DNA of 64,000 nt. It comes from Lewinella sp039816955 (GTDB lineage: Bacteria > Bacteroidota > Bacteroidia > Chitinophagales > Saprospiraceae). The notes under the pieces are model-generated. The model did not search any database. It saw only the letters and a list, made by a program, of their open reading frames with translations, and was not told the DNA's origin. The stretch lies in the NCBI GenBank assembly GCA_039816955.1, contig JBCBWU010000007.1, positions 6,373 through 70,372 on the forward strand, written 5' to 3'. Positions within the stretch are counted from its first letter, which is position 1. The number at the start of each line of letters is the position of its first letter. The position numbers and the translations under genes are program-made. Shown here piece by piece: positions 50,055 through 58,237 of this stretch.

Positions 50055-52700
50055 CTACCCCCATCCCACCTGATCAATCAACTCCGCCACCACACCTGTC
50101 CAACCCGTCTGGTGTGATGCCCCTACTCCACGCCCATTATCGCCGTGGAAGTATTCGTAAAACAGGATCAAGTCTTTGAAGTGGGGATCTTTCTGGTAAA
50201 TCGTGTCCTCTCCATTTACCGGGCGGCGCCCATATTCATCCATTTGGAATAATCCAATCAAGCGGGCGGAGAGCTTATCGGCTACCGTGGCCAGGTGGTA
50301 ACGGCTCGCTTCGTCTCCCGTAGGACAGGCCAGCTTCAAATCATCACCGTAGTATTTGTGCAGTTCTCTCAGCGATTGAATCAGCAAGAAATTCATCGGC
50401 AACCAGACGGGTCCACGCCAATTGGAATTACCACCAAACATCCGGTTAGAGGACTCTCCGGGTTCGTACTGCAAGCTGAAGTGTTGGCCCGCAATCCTGG
50501 TAGTGAAAGGCTGCTCGTGTATTTTGGATAAGGAGCGGATGCCATTCGGCGAAAAGAACTCCTCTTCGTCTAACAAGGCACTGAGCAGTTTTTCCAGCCG
50601 CCTCCGCGGAACGAGGGAAAGCAAAATGTCTTCCCCTTCCTCCAACTCTTCCAGCACGATGTATGATTCATTCTTGATCCGGTAATTCCGGAACCAACGG
50701 AGCCGATTGACAAAATCCGGCACTTTCTCCAGGCGTTGCTTGTCAAGTACTAGTGTGGCAAATAGGGTAGATAAACCTACGAGGGAACGCACTTTGATGG
50801 GAATGTACTGTTCGCCCGGTAGCGCTAGTATGTCGTAGAAAAAACCTTTCTCTTCATTCCAGGCGCTAGTCCAATCCTCATGCATCATATTGAGCGACTC
50901 AGCGATATAAATAAAGTGCTCCAGAAATTTAGTGGTGACATCTTCAAAGGAAGCATCTTCCTGGCAAATTTCCAGCGCCATATCCAGCATGTTGAGGCAA
51001 TACATAGCCATCCAACTGGTACCATCGGCTTGTTCCAGATAGCCACCACCCGGTACCTCGGCGCTGCGGTCAAAGATTCCAATATTATCCAGTCCCAGAA
51101 AGCCGCCCTCAAAGATGTTATTCTCGTTGTGGTCTTTTTGGTTTACCCACCAGGTAAAGTTGATGAGTAGTTTTTGAAAGACCCGCTTTAGGAAGGCAAT
51201 ATCCCCCACTCCGGTTTGCGCTTTCTCAATGCGGTACACCCGCATGCAAGCCCAGGCGTGTACGGGTGGGTTCACGTCGCTAAACGACCACTCGTAGGCG
51301 GGTAATTGGCCGTTGGGGCGCATGTACCACTCGCGCAGGAAGAGAATCAACTGTTCTTTGGCAAATTGAGCGTCCACCATGGCTAGTGGTACACAGTGAA
51401 AGGCCGAATCCCAAGCAGCGTACCAGGGATACTCCCATTTGTCTGGCATCGAAATGATATCCTCATTGTTGAGGGTCATCCATTCGCTATTGCGTCCTTT
51501 TTTGCGGCTTGGGGCTACCGGCGGCATGCCAGGGTCACCTTTCAGCCAGCGCGGAATGTCGATGTGGTAGTACTGCTTGGTCCATAGCATACCGGAAAAG
51601 GCCTGGCGTTGGATGTTTTGCAAGTCTCCATCTCCCCCACTAGGCACAAAAGACGCATAGAATTCATCCGCTTCTTGGGTGCGTTCGCTGAAAATAGCAT
51701 CAAATTCTTGCTCTAAAGGATGATTACTGATAGTGGTCTTTCTTAAGCGCAAACGCACACTAGCCTGCTCGCCTGCGTCTAATTGTAACCGATAAACCGG
51801 CGAACACTTAGTACCAGATTCCACGCTCGCAAAACGGCTGAAATCGCCGCTGATAATAGCATCATTGATGCTGTCTTTTACTAATGCACTTTTGTTGGGG
51901 CGCTTGAAAATACGCTGGTTATTGGTCTCGTTTTCGGTAAACAAGAGCCGTTCTGGTGTCTCGTAGTAGAGGTGATAATCACCAATAGTAGGGTGCTGGG
52001 CTTGGATGTGTCCGTAGGTAGCATGAGTGGCAGCCAGCTGCAAACTAGGTTTCTCTTGTTGTAATCCAAAACTCCATCGGTTGCGAAACCACAGGGTAGG
52101 TAAGATCTGCAGTTCGGTAGCTTGATCTCCACGGTTGTGTATAGTGATTTTGATGAGGATGTCTTCTTCCGAAGCCTTAGCGTATTCTGTAAACACATCA
52201 AAGTAGCGCTTGTCATCAAAAATGCCGGTGTCCAGTATTTCGTATTCCCTTTCTCGCTTCGTACGCCGGGCATTGATGCGCACTATATCACCGTAGGGAT
52301 AAGCCGCCTGCGGGTACTTGTATAGGTGCTTCATATAGGAGTGGGTAGGCGTGCTATCCAAGTAATAGTACAGCTCTTTTACATCCTCCCCGTGGTTGCC
52401 TTCTGGTCCGGTTAGCCCAAAGAGGCGTTCCTTGATAATGGCGTCTTTTCCATTCCAAAGCGCTACCGCAAAACAGAGGTTACACATATCATCACTGATG
52501 CCAGCTATGCCATCCTCGCCCCAGCGATAAGCCCGGCTACGCGCGTGATCGTGTGGAAAGTACTCCCAGGCGTCACCATTAGCGCTATAGTCTTCGCGTA
52601 CCGTGCCCCATTGGCGTTCACTGAGGTAGGGCCCCCAACGGAGCCATTTCTGCTGTTGGGCGTAATTGTCTTGTAATCGTTGGTGTTCTCGGGTAGCCAT
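50055..52700 (-). CDS. GH63/MGH1-like glucosidase
   Basis: An 881-residue soluble glycoside hydrolase of the mannosyl-oligosaccharide glucosidase (GH63, YgjK-like) type. The N-terminus reads NYAQQQKWLRWGPYLSERQWGTVREDYSANGDAWEYFPHDHARSRAYRWGEDGIAG, a pattern characteristic of bacterial 'glucosidase' proteins of this clan. The (alpha/alpha)6 barrel contains WEYPWYAAWDSAFHCVPLAMVD and QTGWTGVVAELIDQ near the end. The start ATG at 52700 gives MATREHQRLQ; an earlier ATG is possible. Likely to act on alpha-linked glucose in oligosaccharides or glycogen-like polymers; the true substrate is not readable. Upstream lies an inverted-repeat element. Confidence 0.9.
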   Translation of the reverse strand: MATREHQRLQDNYAQQQKWLRWGPYLSERQWGTVREDYSANGDAWEYFPHDHARSRAYRWGEDGIAGISDDMCNLCFAVALWNGKDAIIKERLFGLTGPEGNHGEDVKELYYYLDSTPTHSYMKHLYKYPQAAYPYGDIVRINARRTKREREYEILDTGIFDDKRYFDVFTEYAKASEEDILIKITIHNRGDQATELQILPTLWFRNRWSFGLQQEKPSLQLAATHATYGHIQAQHPTIGDYHLYYETPERLLFTENETNNQRIFKRPNKSALVKDSINDAIISGDFSRFASVESGTKCSPVYRLQLDAGEQASVRLRLRKTTISNHPLEQEFDAIFSERTQEADEFYASFVPSGGDGDLQNIQRQAFSGMLWTKQYYHIDIPRWLKGDPGMPPVAPSRKKGRNSEWMTLNNEDIISMPDKWEYPWYAAWDSAFHCVPLAMVDAQFAKEQLILFLREWYMRPNGQLPAYEWSFSDVNPPVHAWACMRVYRIEKAQTGVGDIAFLKRVFQKLLINFTWWVNQKDHNENNIFEGGFLGLDNIGIFDRSAEVPGGGYLEQADGTSWMAMYCLNMLDMALEICQEDASFEDVTTKFLEHFIYIAESLNMMHEDWTSAWNEEKGFFYDILALPGEQYIPIKVRSLVGLSTLFATLVLDKQRLEKVPDFVNRLRWFRNYRIKNESYIVLEELEEGEDILLSLVPRRRLEKLLSALLDEEEFFSPNGIRSLSKIHEQPFTTRIAGQHFSLQYEPGESSNRMFGGNSNWRGPVWLPMNFLLIQSLRELHKYYGDDLKLACPTGDEASRYHLATVADKLSARLIGLFQMDEYGRRPVNGEDTIYQKDPHFKDLILFYEYFHGDNGRGVGASHQTGWTGVVAELIDQVGWG

Positions 52701-52762
52701 AGAGAGTGTTATACTGTGCGCCGCTAATTTATAACTTGTAGAACGCATGCCATGGTTCAAAT

Positions 52763-52922
52763 ATAGTCCTCCAAGGCAGGATTTGTGAAAAATTGACAGC
52801 GCTATTTTTCGACTCGCAAGGCGACAAACGTAGGCATAACCTAAGTCACGGCGAGGCTTTTCAACGAAGCGAGACGGGGAAAGAGCAAGTCAAGATTCAC
52901 AAATTTCGCCTTGGAGGACTAT
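52763..52922. mobile_element. MITE-like inverted-repeat element (160 bp), family B
   Basis: ATAGTCCTCCAAGGC... at 52763-52797 and its near-complement at 52889-52922 (GTCAAGATTCACAAATTTCG then CCTTGGAGGACTAT) form terminal inverted repeats of about 34 bases with four or so mismatches. Including the flanking base, both ends read TATAGTCC/GGACTATA, so a TA duplication is possible. No reading frame inside. It lies between the divergent glucosidase and katG genes. Confidence 0.65.
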
Positions 52923-52948
52923 AGAAAGCCTTTGTCCAATTTCGGGGG

Positions 52949-52970
52949 TAAAAAGCCCAGAAGGGCTAAG
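52949..52970 (-). terminator. Short hairpin, weak terminator candidate
   Basis: AGCCCagaaGGGCT forms a five-to-six-base-pair hairpin; on the minus strand it is followed by TTTTT. No minus-strand gene would end here, so its role is unclear. Confidence 0.25.
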
Positions 52971-53078
52971 TTGTGCGAACTGCTTGACCGGTTGGGCTCA
53001 ATATTAGGCTAAGTGGAGTTAATGGTAGGTTATAAGTTGTGCTTATACTGTAATGAAAATTATAAATACGGATTATCG

Positions 53079-53086
53079 TAAATTTG
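53079..53086 (+). promoter_or_regulatory. Possible -7 element upstream of katG
   Basis: TAAATTTG matches the Bacteroidota -7 consensus TAnnTTTG and lies 31 bases before the ATG of katG. No TTG stands at the usual -33 distance, so support is partial. A nearby AT-rich quasi-palindrome (TTATAAATACGGATTAT) could be a peroxide-regulator site. Confidence 0.3.
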
Positions 53087-53117
53087 CTCATCATAACCAT
53101 TGTAAAATCATTCATTT

Positions 53118-55364
53118 ATGGGAGAAAATAAGCCTACGAGCCATGGCCCACACGGAAAAGTGTGGAATATGAACGAGTCAAGCGGTTGTCCATTCATGGG
53201 CGGTCAGCTGAAGTTTTCAGCGGGTAGCGGTCAAGTCAACCGCGACTGGTGGCCCAATGCGCTAAAGCTGAATATCCTGCGTCAGCATTCTGAGTTGTCT
53301 AATCCGATGGACCCAGATTTTGACTACGCAGAAGAATTTAAGAGTCTGGATCTGGCTACTGTTAAGCAAGAGCTGCACGATCTGATGACCGACTCACAAG
53401 ACTGGTGGCCGGCTGACTATGGTCACTACGGTCCGTTCTTCATTCGTATGGCTTGGCACAGTGCGGGTACGTACCGTATTGCTGATGGCCGCGGTGGTGC
53501 TGGTGCCGGTACGCAGCGTTTTGCTCCCCTAAACAGCTGGCCAGATAATGCCAACTTAGACAAGGCGCGTCTGCTATTATGGCCCATCAAGAAGAAGTAC
53601 GGCAAGAAAATCTCTTGGGCCGACTTGATGATCCTAGCGGGTAATGTAGCCCTGGAATCTATGGACTTCAAGACCTTCGGTTTTGGCGGTGGCCGTGAGG
53701 ATGTTTGGGAGCCCGAAGAAGATATCTACTGGGGACCAGAAGGTGAATGGTTAGGTGACCAGCGTTACACGGGCGACCGGGAACTGGAAAACCCATTGGG
53801 TGCTGTACAGATGGGTTTAATCTACGTAAACCCAGAAGGCCCTAACGGCAACCCTGATCCTATTGCTTCGGCTCGCGATATCCGTGAGACTTTCGGCCGG
53901 ATGGCGATGAACGATGAAGAAACAGTTGCCCTGATTGCCGGTGGTCACACCTTCGGTAAGACGCACGGTGCAGCTGATCCCTCTAAGTACGTAGGTGCAG
54001 AACCTGCTGGTGCTAGCATTGAGGAGCAGAGCATGGGCTGGAAGAATACCTTCGGTACGGGTAACGGTGGTGACACGATTACCAGTGGTTTGGAAGGTGC
54101 TTGGACAACTACGCCAACCAAGTGGAGCAACAACTACTTCGAGAACCTCTTCGGTTTCGAGTGGGAACTGACCAAGAGCCCGGCAGGTGCTTACCAGTGG
54201 AAGCCAAAGAATGATGGTGGTGCCGGTACTGTACCCGATGCCCATGATCCAGCAAAGCGCCACCAGCCAATGATGCTGACTACGGACCTTGCACTACGCA
54301 TGGATCCTGCTTACGAGAAAATCTCTCGTCGTTTCTACGAAAATCCTGATCAGTTTGCCGACGCTTTCGCTCGCGCTTGGTTCAAGCTGACTCACCGTGA
54401 TATGGGCCCACGTGTTCGCTACTTGGGTGCAGAGGTGCCTGCGGAAGTACTGATCTGGCAAGATCCTGTACCCGCTGTTGATCACGATTTGGTAAGCGAT
54501 GCTGATGTTGCTGATTTGAAAGCAAGAGTTTTGGCTGCTGGTCTGACTGCTTCTCAGTTGGTATCTACAGCTTGGGCTTCTGCTTCTACTTTCCGTGGCA
54601 GTGATAAGCGTGGTGGTGCTAATGGCGCGCGTGTACGCTTGGCTCCACAGAATGGCTGGGCGGTAAATAACCCAGATCAGTTGTCAAGCGTGTTGGATAC
54701 CCTGACTGCCATCCAGACAGAATTCAATGCTAGTGGTAACAAAATCTCTATGGCCGACTTGATCGTGCTGGCAGGTGCTGCTGGTGTGGAGGAAGCTGCG
54801 CGTAAAGCAGGCCACGATGTGACGGTACCATTCACACCTGGTCGTACCGATGCAACGGAAGAGCACACCGATGTAGATTCATTTGGTGCACTGGAGCCAA
54901 ACGCTGACGGTTTCCGTAATTACGAGAAGAAGCAAACCCACATTTCTGCTTCCGCAGAAGAGATGCTGGTTGATAAGGCTCAGTTGTTGACGCTTACTGC
55001 TCCTGAAATGACGGCTCTGGTAGGTGGTATGCGTGTATTGGGTACCAACTTTGATGGTTCTACCCACGGCGTATTCACGGATCGCCCAGGTGAGTTGACT
55101 ACCGACTTCTTCGTTAACCTCTTGGACTTCGGTACAACATGGAAAGCAACAACGGAGAACGATGATCTCTTCGAAGGCACAGATCGCAAGACTGGTCTTG
55201 TGAAGTGGACCGGTACTCGCGTAGACCTGATCTTTGGTTCTAACACTGAGCTACGTGCTATCGCCGAAGTTTACGCTTGCGACGACGCTAAGGAGCGTTT
55301 CGTGAACGACTTTGTAGCGGCTTGGAACAAGGTGATGAACCTGGACCGTTTTGAATTAAAATAA
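53118..55364 (+). CDS. katG: Catalase-peroxidase KatG
   Basis: A bifunctional heme catalase-peroxidase of 748 residues (usual length 720-750), which breaks down hydrogen peroxide. The N-terminal catalytic domain has FIRMAWHSAGTYRIADGRGG (distal Arg, Trp and His), MGLIYVNPEGPNG and RMAMNDEETVALIAGGHTFGKTHG (proximal His), so the Trp-Tyr-Met adduct needed for catalase activity is possible (W in AWHSAGTY, Y in IYVNP, M in RMAMND). The C-terminal degenerate copy has STAWASASTFRGSDKRGGANGARVRLAPQ. The gene is alone with its own terminator. Codon use is strongly biased to GGT, CGT and the like, which fits high expression. Confidence 0.97.
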   Translation: MGENKPTSHGPHGKVWNMNESSGCPFMGGQLKFSAGSGQVNRDWWPNALKLNILRQHSELSNPMDPDFDYAEEFKSLDLATVKQELHDLMTDSQDWWPADYGHYGPFFIRMAWHSAGTYRIADGRGGAGAGTQRFAPLNSWPDNANLDKARLLLWPIKKKYGKKISWADLMILAGNVALESMDFKTFGFGGGREDVWEPEEDIYWGPEGEWLGDQRYTGDRELENPLGAVQMGLIYVNPEGPNGNPDPIASARDIRETFGRMAMNDEETVALIAGGHTFGKTHGAADPSKYVGAEPAGASIEEQSMGWKNTFGTGNGGDTITSGLEGAWTTTPTKWSNNYFENLFGFEWELTKSPAGAYQWKPKNDGGAGTVPDAHDPAKRHQPMMLTTDLALRMDPAYEKISRRFYENPDQFADAFARAWFKLTHRDMGPRVRYLGAEVPAEVLIWQDPVPAVDHDLVSDADVADLKARVLAAGLTASQLVSTAWASASTFRGSDKRGGANGARVRLAPQNGWAVNNPDQLSSVLDTLTAIQTEFNASGNKISMADLIVLAGAAGVEEAARKAGHDVTVPFTPGRTDATEEHTDVDSFGALEPNADGFRNYEKKQTHISASAEEMLVDKAQLLTLTAPEMTALVGGMRVLGTNFDGSTHGVFTDRPGELTTDFFVNLLDFGTTWKATTENDDLFEGTDRKTGLVKWTGTRVDLIFGSNTELRAIAEVYACDDAKERFVNDFVAAWNKVMNLDRFELK

Positions 55365-55408
55365 GCTTCTATTCAGCTTACCCAGCGAATAAAAGCATTA
55401 CCGATAGA

Positions 55409-55446
55409 AAAGAGGTAGTCTGGTGACGGGCTGCCTCTTTCTTATT
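55409..55446. terminator. Terminator between katG and the convergent gene
   Basis: AAAGAGGTAG pairs with CTGCCTCTTT (one mismatch) around a 12-base loop, followed by CTTATT. On the minus strand an A-rich tract on the other side gives a T-run, so it can serve both convergent genes. Confidence 0.7.
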
Positions 55447-55455
55447 ATGGTTACG

Positions 55456-56892
55456 CTATTCCTGCAACAACTGAACCTGCTCCAACAGCCATTGCTTGCT
55501 GTTGAGTTGCGGATGCTCCTCGATTTTGCCTTGTAAGCTTCTCGCACTACTAATTGCGTTACGGTCTAGTTGATAGGTCAATTGCTCCTTAATTTTTGCA
55601 AGCTTGAGTAGAAAACGAATGAATTGCTGATTGGTCTTTCGCTGGAGTCCCGTTAAGCCTTTGGTGCGTAGGAGGAATAGCTTGAAGGAGTGTGCCAATG
55701 CGTCTAGGAGCTCAAACTCAGTCTCTTCGTAGTAGATCTTGAGTAGCATGTGGCGAGAGTTAAGTTTGTAAAAGATGCTGGTGTACTCTACCTCTAATAA
55801 TAGCTGCTGAGCGGCACGGTAATCCTTAAGGTGGTAGTGATAGTTCGCTCGATTATAGTTATAAGCATTGGTGCGGTCGGTTTCCGGTAAGGCGGTCTGT
55901 AGGTGGTCCATGAAATGAGCGGTCCAGCCGTATTCGCCAAGCCTTAAACCGAGGGAGACAATATTGGTAAAGCTCCATTGACTCATCTCGTCCTTTTTGA
56001 TCAGGAGTTCGCGTTCCAAAAGGTACTTGTATAGTTCGAACAGCTGCTGCAAATAGTGAGCGTTTCCACTATTGATTTGGCGGGTGCAAAAATTACGGGC
56101 GTAGGTGTAGAGGTCAAATAGGTTGGCCTTGGGCAGTTCTGCTTCGTGTGTTTGGAGGTAGTTGATCAACTGCTGATATACCGCTTCTTCCGGTTGGTCT
56201 TCTAATAGTTGCCATACCATGTTGTAGGCCATAAACACCGGGTGTTGTTGAATGCCCAATTCCGCGGCCAGTTGGCTAATAGCTGCGTGTTCAGAAAATA
56301 CGAAACCCGTATCATAGATGGTATTCCGGTTTTTCATCGCGGTTACCCATTCCATTCGGCTCAGCAGGTAGTAGTGGTCAAGCGCATCTAAGGCGTTGGT
56401 CAGGTGCGCTACACTCAGCTTTCCCATGCGTTGGTCATGATTCACCTGTAGGCGTTCCAATTGATGTGTGATATTATAGCTGGCGACATCATTTCTCGTG
56501 TCTAATATCTTGGTCAGTGCCTTGGTTTTACGCTCAAAGAGTTCGGTCATATTATAGGCCTGGGCGGTTTTCAAGCTCAGTAGGCGTTGGTGTTCGGGAT
56601 GGTCGCGTAAATACTCCTGCGCCAGAAAGCTTTGCAATAGTTCCAGTAGATAGCGCATCACATCTTTTAGCGACTGTTCGTGGTAGGGGCGGTCGCCGAA
56701 AACCTGTTGAAATAGAATTTTCTTATCAGGAAAAGTGACCTTTTGAAAGGGGTAATAGTGGGTTAAAACCTCGCAGAGATTACGTGTGTTTTGGTGCTTA
56801 TTGTAATAAGGAGAAGCGACAAACGCCTGAAAGCTGAGCCACTTGGCCGGCGGTAGCAATTGCAAGTTTTTTATCAAACTGGAATCAATCAT
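55456..56892 (-). CDS. Large helical hypothetical protein (TPR-like)
   Basis: A 478-residue soluble protein made almost entirely of helices, with a start like SSLIKNLQLLPPAKWLSFQAFVASPYYNKH and repeated 'W..F...' and 'LL..' helical pairs resembling degenerate TPR units (for example LKDYRAAQQLLLEVEYTSIFYKLNSRHMLLKIYYEETEF near 340-385). It has no signal peptide and no membrane segment. Such proteins occur in several Lewinella-like genomes as far as I recall, but no function is known. It is convergent with katG. Confidence 0.72.
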   Translation of the reverse strand: MIDSSLIKNLQLLPPAKWLSFQAFVASPYYNKHQNTRNLCEVLTHYYPFQKVTFPDKKILFQQVFGDRPYHEQSLKDVMRYLLELLQSFLAQEYLRDHPEHQRLLSLKTAQAYNMTELFERKTKALTKILDTRNDVASYNITHQLERLQVNHDQRMGKLSVAHLTNALDALDHYYLLSRMEWVTAMKNRNTIYDTGFVFSEHAAISQLAAELGIQQHPVFMAYNMVWQLLEDQPEEAVYQQLINYLQTHEAELPKANLFDLYTYARNFCTRQINSGNAHYLQQLFELYKYLLERELLIKKDEMSQWSFTNIVSLGLRLGEYGWTAHFMDHLQTALPETDRTNAYNYNRANYHYHLKDYRAAQQLLLEVEYTSIFYKLNSRHMLLKIYYEETEFELLDALAHSFKLFLLRTKGLTGLQRKTNQQFIRFLLKLAKIKEQLTYQLDRNAISSARSLQGKIEEHPQLNSKQWLLEQVQLLQE

Positions 56893-57027
56893 TCCACAAT
56901 TTTATGTGTAAATTGAATTTTATTAACTGTTTTTCAGTTGGTTATATTTTTGAGATGGAGTAAAATTAACCACAATATCTACGAAATGTAGTTATAGTCC
57001 TCTATTTCTAAGACTCATCTTTGCGCT

Positions 57028-58149
57028 ATGAAAAGTACACGCAGATTCTTCACCCCAATTCTGCTGGCTTGGCTACTGCCTATCACCCAAATGACTGTTG
57101 TACAAGCCCAGAGCTGTTCTGGAACAAATTGTGTCTGGCCCGGCGATGCCAATGCCAACGGCATCGTCAATGCGATTGACTTCATTTATGTGGGACAAGC
57201 GTATCTCCAAGGCGGCCCCGAACGACCAGGAGCTACCACTGACTGGGAAGCACAGGCCGCCCCTGACTGGCCATTGTCGCACCCTGTAAGTGGCGTTAAT
57301 TTCAAGCACGCCGATGGCAATGGCGATGGCTTTACCGATGGGAACGACCTCTTCAATGTTATCGTCGATAATTTTGGAGAAACGAACGAGAACTTTATCA
57401 CAACGGACGGCTATGATTTTCTGCCCGGTGACGATCTTTTCCTCACCTTTTCCAATGACACGCCGATGCCAGGGGAGATGGTGGAAGTGACAGTACACCT
57501 GGGCGAAACCACCGACCCAGTAGAAGGCCTATACGGTATTGCCTTTGAATTAAAGCTGGATACCAGTGTGATTCAAATTGAGCAGGTCGATATCAACAAC
57601 TTTGGTGGCTGGCTGGGTACACCGGATGATGATATGGGAACGGTAACTAAATACGTTCCCGAACTCGACGATGCCATTTCCTTCGCTTTTACCCGCATCG
57701 ACGGGCAAGAGGTGACCGGTGGTGGAGCCATTGCTAGCTTCACTATTGTGATGGAAGACGTCATCATCGGCCTGGAAGAAGGTGATGTGCCTTTGGTATT
57801 CACATTCGAAAATGTGCTGGCATTGGGATTAGAGGAAGAAGACTTGATGGTCACCTTTGATGAACAACAGGCGCTTATAAGCAGCCAATATGATATCCCC
57901 CTTGAAAATCCAGCCATAAATATTTATCCCAACCCGACCCATGATATTATCCAAGTTCAAACACCACCAAATGAATTCTTTACCGCTTATCAAATCTATA
58001 GCCTCGATGGTCGGCTACTCACGCACCAACGTGTGGATGCCCAAGCTAGTCCCATTAGTATCCCTCTCTATCACCTGCCAAAGGGGCAATACTGTCTCGT
58101 GTTGCAAACCGCAGCTCATAACTACCGTGAACTAGTCATCTTGCAGTAG
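57028..58149 (+). CDS. T9SS-secreted cohesin/dockerin-like protein
   Basis: Signal peptide MKSTRRFFTPILLAWLLPITQM leads into an EF-hand dockerin-like region with two calcium loops (VWPGDANANGIVNAIDFIYVG; HADGNGDGFTDGNDLFNVIVDNFGE), a cohesin-like beta-sandwich (about 130-270; TFSNDTPMPGEMVEVTVHLGETTDPVEGLYGIAFELKLDTSVIQI, then GGGAIASFTIVMEDVI) and a T9SS sorting domain (INIYPNPTHDIIQVQ...YHLPKGQYCLVLQ). A dockerin and a cohesin in one polypeptide could link to partners or to itself. It is followed after 88 bases by a glycosidase-like T9SS gene on the same strand. Confidence 0.82.
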   Translation: MKSTRRFFTPILLAWLLPITQMTVVQAQSCSGTNCVWPGDANANGIVNAIDFIYVGQAYLQGGPERPGATTDWEAQAAPDWPLSHPVSGVNFKHADGNGDGFTDGNDLFNVIVDNFGETNENFITTDGYDFLPGDDLFLTFSNDTPMPGEMVEVTVHLGETTDPVEGLYGIAFELKLDTSVIQIEQVDINNFGGWLGTPDDDMGTVTKYVPELDDAISFAFTRIDGQEVTGGGAIASFTIVMEDVIIGLEEGDVPLVFTFENVLALGLEEEDLMVTFDEQQALISSQYDIPLENPAINIYPNPTHDIIQVQTPPNEFFTAYQIYSLDGRLLTHQRVDAQASPISIPLYHLPKGQYCLVLQTAAHNYRELVILQ

Positions 58150-58237
58150 GCAAGCTGGTTCACGTCCTACCGGAAACAACCCCAGTCCGAAATATGCTGA
58201 TCGCCGCCAATTCATAATTCCAAAAAAGTATTTCGAC

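Noticed and set aside
56991..57003. TAGTCCTC match to the end of the family B element
   Set aside because: Only eight bases, no partner repeat, so likely chance.
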